A stretch of 64,000 nucleotides of DNA from positions 1,302,001 to 1,366,000 of the forward strand of contig CP047043.1 of assembly GCA_020541285.1 (NCBI GenBank). Reading direction: 5' to 3'. This document shows, in pieces, positions 57,044-64,000 of this stretch; positions within the stretch are counted from its first letter, which is position 1, and each line of letters starts with the position of its first letter. Origin of the DNA: Candidatus Gillettellia adelgis. GTDB taxonomy: Bacteria > Pseudomonadota > Gammaproteobacteria > Enterobacterales > Enterobacteriaceae. The translations under genes and the position numbers were made by a program. The notes under the pieces are model-generated. The model saw only the letters and a program-made list of their open reading frames with translations. It had not been told where the DNA came from and made no database searches.

Positions 57044-59485
57044 CCTCATAATTCCGGTATAGGTTACAAGTTACTTATGTTATATTACAGTCTAGTATTA
57101 TAAAATAGGGTGTCATATTGATAACTTTTACAAAAAACAAAAAAGAGCTATAATAAACAATCAGGACAAATAATAATGTGTCGTTATAACATAAGACCTT
57201 TCAAATACAGCATAAATAGCAAAATAAAGTATGCCAGCTGCTTATTTACATAAGAATTTTTCTTGTAGATCGCAAGATAGATATTGCTTTATAAATAAGG
57301 GTTACTATAACAAATTCATGTTTTCATACTACTGTATAAAATGTACTAATAAAGCTACTGAATTGACTATTCAAAAACAATTGTACTAATTCATGGATAC
57401 TTAGCATTTGAAATATCGATATGCTTTAATGATCCTACATCGTGTTATGCATAAAGAGCTTGCGTTATAGCTTATTTCTATATATTACGCGATCATCTGC
57501 CCTTATCGCTTATACCATGCAAGGGTATTTGAAGCGGTTATATCGGTTAGTTGCTGTATTATTTCCTCATAACTTTATCCAAACTATAATATACTGACAA
57601 GATAGATTAACAGATATTAACCGGCGCTATCGAGTTTTCTTTTTCGTCATACAGTTTATATTAAATACCATGAAGACTCTAAATTATCCAAGATACTGCA
57701 AGAATTATCGTCAAATCTAATAAACATATTCGTATCATCTCGCCAGTTTCAGACCTAACTAACCTGGCTTTAACAGCAGACATGCTGAGTACTTATCTAT
57801 TAGCAGATAAGTACTCAGCATGATCAAAATAATGGATGTATATAGTATGATGACGCATTGATAGTTAAAAAACTGTAAGATAATAATCTGATTATTACCT
57901 TACACGCTAGAGATGGCCTAGCATCTAACACACAAAATTTTCTAGATCTTTATTGCCTGTGCGCATAATCCAAGACTATATACCTCACGTTATAGGTATA
58001 AATTACAGTCAACGAAATATTTTCCAGACGGATGTTTTATAGTCCTATATCTAAAGTTATCTAACTTACAGAGTTAGTATAAAACTCGTTAATTGAACAA
58101 TATAATTGTTAATATTTATTGTATAAATATTAAAATCTAGCATAGCTGTTATAATTACGCGACACTCTCGTAGTTCATTAACCACTCACACTATTCACGG
58201 TGTTTAATAGAAAAATTACAATCATCTAATTTTTAAGATTTGTTGTTATTTTAAAATATTATATCTTTTTGGTTTACTACGTCATTCTTGAGGTTTAATT
58301 CTTTATGACTTTAAAATAAGTGCAATGATGTGAAATGTTATCTTGAGTGTTCAGACAAAGTTTTGTACTCAGCGCCTAAGAATCATATAGCTAATGTGAC
58401 AATGGGAACGCATACTTTAGTATGCATAATATTCGATTAAGGCACAACGTAATCGTTTTAGTATAAATTTCGTCATATATATTATATTCATAAAACCCTT
58501 AATAGCAAATACAACAAAAACAAGACAAACGCCGCAACTTAAATTATTACTTGCAGTGTGTTATTACACCATAAATATTCGTATAATTTTAAAGATAATC
58601 GCAAAGATAGTAGGTAACCTATTCATCCTATACATCGGTAATATTTTAGATGACAAAAAAATAAATATTGTTGTATCTCTGCTAATACGATGGAGCATTT
58701 AAAAAATTAACTAAACCGTCTTTCCTTATATAGCATAAGAACAATATATCTATAAGCTATAGTTAACACGGTAAGATAAGAGGACCACATGCTTAACAGA
58801 AAATATCCTCTTTCTCTTGCGTAATATAGTATCGAATTTGATAAATGCAGTGATCTGACCATATAGAAGCAATAGCTATATCAATCTAGATATCGCTATA
58901 GGGTGCTAAAATTACTATATTCCGAAGTTCTCTCATGAATATAGCGCCAAGCATTACTAAAATAAAAATTTACAAGCAAGACAACATTAACATTGATAAA
59001 TGATAAAAAATAGTCACCAAGTGACGTAAAAGCGTATAATAAAACTGACGTGATTAAGCACTATCTAGTCACTATCTCTACGAACTATAAATCTAGGGAC
59101 ATATCTATTTCACAAAAACCTAATAAAACACTGTAACTGTAGTCAAAGCGCCACCGTAATCTATAGTCTATTGGTTTCCACGGACCACACCATCATTTAA
59201 TAAAACTAGTAGCTGTTTTATATAATTCGATATAAATCACTGGACATTCATAAAATTTTCCAAAACTCATGTAGCCATACTAATAAATCCCTTACTATAT
59301 TATATAAAATAATATATACAAACAATAATATCGTCAACATACATAACATCAATGGCGAGATAGAGAAAATATCATAACTTTACCCTTTAAATATACTATG
59401 AAATGTTAGAACTGTATATTAAAATACAAAAAGCATGCTATGCTCTTAAAGATTTTTAATATTTACCTCTAATTTTGGAGAAAAT
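57044..59485. other. AT-rich non-coding stretch between glnH and ycaR relics
   Basis: About 2.4 kb. In E. coli msbA and lpxK lie upstream of ycaR-kdsB; I could not align either with confidence. A perfect 18-bp inverted repeat is at 57781-57822. No ORF or RNA gene is visible. Confidence 0.6.
57781..57822. repeat. Perfect 18-bp inverted repeat in non-coding DNA
   Basis: CATGCTGAGTACTTATCT is followed by a 6-nt loop (ATTAGC) and its exact reverse complement. It is the longest perfect palindrome I noticed in the window and lies more than 700 bp from any gene relic. No T run follows on either strand. It might be a recent rearrangement product, a protein-binding site or a leftover terminator; the sequence does not decide. 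Confidence 0.65.
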
Positions 59486-59650
59486 GTGGATCATCGTCTA
59501 CTCGATATTATTACCTATTCAATCTACCATAGTAAATTATATGTTAATAAAAAAATAAGGAATTAATTTATAAAACAAATAGCTTAGCTTATCCATTTCG
59601 AGATGGCATCCCAATACTTTTACAAAACTCTACATGTACACTTTATCTGA
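59486..59650 (+). pseudogene. ycaR: ycaR pseudogene (Trm112-like small protein)
   Basis: Directly upstream of kdsB, as in E. coli. From a GTG at 59486 behind TTGGAG it reads VDHRLLDII, equal to the MDHRLLEII start of YcaR, followed by SKLYVNKKI and a TAA, a second stop, and a terminal TGA at 59648. The span of 55 codons is close to the 60 of YcaR. The Cys-x-x-Cys motif after LEII has been lost. It is clearly related but dead. Confidence 0.72.
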
Positions 59651-59663
59651 ATGAGTGGTATTC

Positions 59664-60410
59664 ATGAATTTTACTGTTATAATCCCTGCTCGCTATGCTT
59701 CAACGCGTTTTCCTGCTAAACCCTTAGCAGATATTAATGGAAAACCTATGGTAGTCCATGTAATGGAGCGCGCACGCGTATCCGGTGCTAGCCGCGTTAT
59801 TGTAGCTCTCGATCATCCAGAAGTAGCTAAAGCAGTTGAAATCGCTGCAGGTGAAAGCTATATGACGCGTATCGAGCACCATTCTGGCACAGAGAGACTA
59901 GCAGAAGTTATTGAATATTATCGTTTTTCTGATGAAAAAATCATTGTTAATGTGCAAGGTGATGAACCAATGATCCCACCACCTATTATTCGACAGGTCG
60001 CTGAAAATCTAAAAAACAGCTGTGCTGGTATAGCTACATTAGCAGTTCCAATAAAAAACTCAGAAGAAGCCGTTAACCCTAATGTAGTAAAAGTAGTAAT
60101 AGATGCTCAAGGTTATGCACTCTATTTTTCACGTGCTACAATTCCCTGGGATCGCCGTCGCTTTACGATATCGCAAGATACTATTGATTATACTCCATTA
60201 AGACATATTGGCATTTATGCTTATCGGGCAGGTTTCATACGTCGTTATGTTAATTGGAAGCCCAGTCAACTTGAACAAGTTGAATCATTAGAACAATTGC
60301 GCGTACTATGGTACGGTGAAAAAATACATGTTGCAATCGCCAAAGTCGTGCCGAGCATAGGTGTCGACACGATACAGGATTTACAGCGCGTACGTAATTA
60401 CTTTAGTTAA
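59664..60410 (+). CDS. kdsB: 3-deoxy-manno-octulosonate cytidylyltransferase KdsB
   Basis: Activates KDO with CTP to CMP-KDO for the inner core of lipopolysaccharide, in the cytosol. It has 248 residues from the ATG at 59664, the same as E. coli; a GTG at 59655 would add MVF without support. The nucleotide-binding start is [20 protein letters not shown], with [12 protein letters not shown] holding the metal-binding Asp and [11 protein letters not shown] and [13 protein letters not shown] in the KDO and dimer regions. A change of LPGKPL to FPAKPL in the first loop is unusual. Its retention implies some LPS is still made or was until recently. It is the only intact gene in the last 13 kb. Confidence 0.96.
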   Translation: MNFTVIIPARYASTRFPAKPLADINGKPMVVHVMERARVSGASRVIVALDHPEVAKAVEIAAGESYMTRIEHHSGTERLAEVIEYYRFSDEKIIVNVQGDEPMIPPPIIRQVAENLKNSCAGIATLAVPIKNSEEAVNPNVVKVVIDAQGYALYFSRATIPWDRRRFTISQDTIDYTPLRHIGIYAYRAGFIRRYVNWKPSQLEQVESLEQLRVLWYGEKIHVAIAKVVPSIGVDTIQDLQRVRNYFS

Positions 60411-63400
60411 GTTCTAATAGTGTGATCTTTTTCGAACGAGATGTAACATCTTAATACAGACCTTATCAGTATTGACAAACACTACTGTAGATTAATACAC
60501 CTTTCGTATTTTACTTATCTATTAAGTTAACAAAGGAAAATAAAAAATATTAAACATCTGACTACATATTTAATCATCAGTGAATTAGCAATTTATTAGT
60601 TTTATGAAAATAAAATGCAACCTATTAAGCTTTAAAATACATATCTTATAAGATAGAGTAAACGAGAATCACTATCATAAATAGATCATTATTATTTAAT
60701 ACTGTTATTTGACCCCATTACTTCTGAAACCTCTAAAATCAGTGCAACCCAATAACATTAATCAATCTGTCGTCCAGATTACTTGTAATCTATGGTGAAG
60801 AATATAGGTATTACTGAATATATTTAACCTGATGGGATATGTCAAATCTATTGATACACTTGAATAAAGCATAATGTATGTAAAAAAATAGAAATGGTCG
60901 TTCGCCTTCCTACGCAGTCCCTCCTATAGATTTTCTATTATTTTTAGATATTACCTGAATCTAACTGGTAGAAAAACAGATATTAAATTAAGAATGCATA
61001 ACTATTTCTAATGTTAGCTGTAGTGTATAGTCATGCAGTACTTTATAAAGTCTCATATAGATATCTCATATCATCAGGTATGTCATTCTAATGAAAACAA
61101 AATCGTTTTTTATTATACAACACCTTATACTACTTAATCACCTGAGCTTTTATCTCTTAAATCAAGGGATTTATAATATCCTAAGAAGAATCATTAACTC
61201 TAGTTTTGTACCATCCTAACTATACTCAACCAATATTATTTTCTTTGACTAACTTTAGTGAGTTTTAAATGAAAACATTAATTAGTAGAATTAGCTTAAT
61301 ATATTTAATATTTTAATGATTAAAGAATTCTGAGACTATCTGTCATACTTTGATATTATATTTATATTGTAAATAGACGGATTTTCCAGAAATATTAGAG
61401 TGTAATAACTACATCAAACCAAGAATAGAAGATGCTACTATTTATTCGATCAACAATCTTCAAAAAAATGCTCATTTAAGTGTACTTTTACTTACAAAAT
61501 AATACATAATTTAATATTTTAATCTTATTAAACATCTATGGACAAATACCATTGTTTCATGATGCATGAAATTATCGTATGATATATACCGTATTTAATA
61601 CATATAATTATATATTCTAAGTAAATGAGCGTCATAGATAAGCGATAATATAGTGATTAATTTTTTGAGAGTGAATATAAGCAATAACTACGGCAAACTA
61701 TAGACTCAGAATAACCATATTATTAAACGTAACATCTGTTAAAAAAACGACATGAGCATTCAAACAAATAAACATAACAAGTGAGCACGAATAAAATTAG
61801 TAATATACTGGGTATAGTTAGCTAGCTGATACTATTAATAAACCAAGTGTATAGATTCAATTGACTACAATAAAAACACCAGGCTTCTTTTAGTAAGCTG
61901 AGCACAAGAAATTCAGTCTTCTAAAACAAGCAATATTCTACATTGAAAATATAGATAAATATAACCGCAAAATATTACAATTCAATTGAATTTATACAAT
62001 CGTAAGTTTCAAAAGACAATGCTTCATCCCTGCATGACGTATACTCAGCAATTTAGACCGGATAATAAACTTTCTTATATCATTACATTTTAAATAACAC
62101 TTACGATGTTATCGTGCTAAAATTTATCTCTGGATAGCATCTTGATACATTACTTAGCTATTAATACAGTCATGCTGGTATCAGCATATATTATATGTTT
62201 TAGATATGTCAAAAGGATTGCTTCCTGCTTTGTAAGGGAAGCACGTAATGTACATTACATTTTATCTAATCAATACACTAACATATTGCATAACTTTCAA
62301 CAAATAAATTGCGGACAGATACGTAACACGCATATGGAGGTACAACGATACCCAGTGTCTTAAACGTCCTGCTAATTAAAACAACTTTCATACAGTAGCC
62401 TAGTGAATCGAAAAACGTAAAACAGTACCGCAAAGAGTTATTTAATTTGCTAAAAGTTATCGACTAAATACCCTAATTTACGGCTTACTCTTTTATACTA
62501 TAAAAGCAACGCTCGGTGGTTTTAACTAGCATATGTTGTAATTAAAAGACACAAAATAATTACTATAACTACAGTATCCTAGAATTCTCGTGAATCATGT
62601 AAATAGCTAAACCAAATTAAGATGCATATCCTCAAGTGTGCTTGTATACTATATAATAATCTATAACGTTAATAACTACGAAGAAAAATTTAAATAGTGA
62701 TTAAATCTATATAATAATTTTATCACTATAACACTACATATAACTCTTGCACACTATATTTATATTATGTATAAAATCTAACCGAAATATACTATATATA
62801 AGTATATTTAAAGACCTTGTTCAAAATTAGTCTCATGAGCATCAGGTGTCATGGTTGTCTTATTGTTTTAAAAACTTCTGCCTTTCTTCTCGCTATCGCT
62901 ACCTTTAACATCGAGCGATTAAACTACGAGAATCACACAGATAAGTGGTTGTATTACTTTCTATATCAGTAAATATTTTTAAAAGACCTCAAAAGAATAT
63001 CCATAAATGCAAATAATGCGCTCAATTACATGATACGTAAACACTTATTAAATCACTCTGATCGCATTAATGTTAACAAAAGAAAAATAGATAAGTAATC
63101 GCAGAATTTCTAGGAGAATACCACAGAATTACGCAGTCAAAATGGAAGTTGGCAATTTTCAGTTGCAAGATGTTATGATCAAAATTTATAAGACTCTTCT
63201 CGACCTATAACATGCGCTAGAATTACTATCAGAGAATATATTGACTCATCTTTTACGTGTTTCAATCCAACTCGGGAAATAAAAGGTGCTTACTATTTAG
63301 CTATAACCAAGCTAACCATACTTCCCATAAAAGTAAATGTTTTTATTTTTTTGTATCAATTATGACCACTGTGCACATAAATTTATCTGAATTTTTATCT

Positions 63401-63486
63401 ATAGAAATAAACAGCGTATATTACGCCCAATATCCATGTTAATTAACATATAACTCTTTTATTAACCATAAATGATTATGAATAAT
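60411..63486. other. Long AT-rich non-coding stretch after kdsB
   Basis: About 3.1 kb. A plus-strand frame of 73 codons (62142-62363) shows no known features. An imperfect hairpin, TGCTTCC/GGAAGCA, is at 62219-62243, and a GC-richer patch is at 60895-60930. Downstream neighbours in E. coli (elyC, cmoM, mukFEB) could not be recognised. Confidence 0.65.
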
Positions 63487-63585
63487 ATGCTCTCTATATC
63501 TCTGAGAGATACGCAAGGACGGGGTAGCTCTATAGAGCTAGTTAGCAACAGGGCGGTACTGATAGTTTTAGAAGTCTCAACATAA
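63487..63585 (+). pseudogene. Short GC-richer fragment, possibly a btuE (glutathione peroxidase) relic
   Basis: An ATG at 63487 opens 32 codons with clearly higher GC than the surroundings. The reading SLRDTQGRGSSIELVSNRAV then LIVLEV resembles the N-terminal beta strands of BtuE-type peroxidases (VKDIDGEVTTLEKFAGNVLL then IVNVAS), stopping before the active-site Cys. Two palindromes, ATCTCTGAGAGAT and TAGCTCTATAGAGCTA, also lie inside, so a small structured RNA is an alternative. Confidence 0.28.
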
Positions 63586-64000
63586 AAAATCCTTTTAACA
63601 ATTAAGAGCAATCACTTAATACACATTAAAATCTATAAAACACAGACAGATCGCTCAATCTTTGCAAATATGGAAAACACCTGTATTCCCATTATTTTGA
63701 TATAGCGTCTTTTTAGCACTGACCAAGCATACACCTCTTTATATAGTTAAAAGCCATGCTTATAGGATGATGGTTGTATTAACGGCGAAAGCAACGATTA
63801 CGAGATGTAAATCTAAGTAAATGTTATTAACAAACATTGAATAACTAATACTCATAAACTATAATTAAGATATTAGCTAGTACGTATTCCGTTTTAAATA
63901 TCTAACTGTACATAGGCGTTATATTAGTATTGACAAGCGCGATTGCTGTACTATTCTAAATAGACAGCTAAGATGTACTAAAAGATCGTATTATCCTTAT
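63586..64000. other. AT-rich non-coding window end
   Basis: About 0.4 kb with no ORF, RNA or repeat that I can support. Confidence 0.6.

Noticed and set aside
59185-59250. Possible lpxK relic upstream of ycaR
   Set aside because: Synteny suggests lpxK, but the only similarity is a few His and Pro codons that require several ad hoc frameshifts.
62142-62363. A 73-codon plus-strand frame after kdsB
   Set aside because: No ribosome site, no family resemblance, and composition typical of the desert.

Overview
Organism: the window looks like part of the chromosome of a degenerate gammaproteobacterial (Enterobacterales-type) insect endosymbiont. Every recognisable protein is closest, from memory, to Escherichia/Yersinia/Sodalis-type orthologues. 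Gene order within blocks is enterobacterial: rplM-rpsI, zapG-degQ, atpBEFHAGDC-glmU-glmS, suhB-trmJ-iscSUA-hscBA-fdx. Genes are moderately AT-rich, and the DNA between them is much more AT-rich with stops in every frame. By hand count, genes plus the single RNA gene cover about 26 kb of 64 kb (about 41%), which fits a host-restricted symbiont caught in mid-reduction. The species cannot be named from this sequence alone; a Sodalis-like or mealybug-type gamma-symbiont is a guess. Layout: htpG (minus) is followed by a 4.7 kb desert. Next come a zinc/manganese-type ABC ATPase and permease with a possible Zur operator upstream and a ruined solute-binding-protein gene downstream, then another desert. 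rpsI-rplM (minus), a decayed zapE, zapG and degQ (plus) and a decayed degS keep enterobacterial order. The 4.5S RNA gene sits alone at about 20.0 kb. glmS, glmU and the complete F1Fo ATP synthase operon (minus) fill 21.9-34.6 kb, with an unexplained 2.6 kb gap between atpC and glmU. rppH and suhB (minus) precede trmJ and the isc operon (plus), which has lost iscR and carries a broken hscA. glyA (minus) is split by one extra G. nadE (minus) is followed by a glnB relic. From 50 to 64 kb almost everything is decayed: glnHPQ is a full-length but destroyed operon, ycaR is a relic, and only kdsB is intact. How the genes work together: the survivors serve energy (ATP synthase), translation (S9, L13, SRP RNA, TrmJ), Fe-S assembly (IscS/U/A, HscB, ferredoxin), NAD synthesis, envelope precursors (GlmS, GlmU, KdsB) and protein quality control (HtpG, DegQ). 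Losses fall on nitrogen sensing and glutamine uptake (glnB, glnHPQ), the Fe-S regulator (iscR) and stress signalling (degS). I found no CRISPR array, transposase, phage gene, rRNA or tRNA. I do not see a new multi-gene system. The most notable observation is a full-length SuhB that has lost its catalytic metal ligands. Homopolymer frameshifts in hscA and glyA, and long perfect inverted repeats in non-coding DNA, come next.
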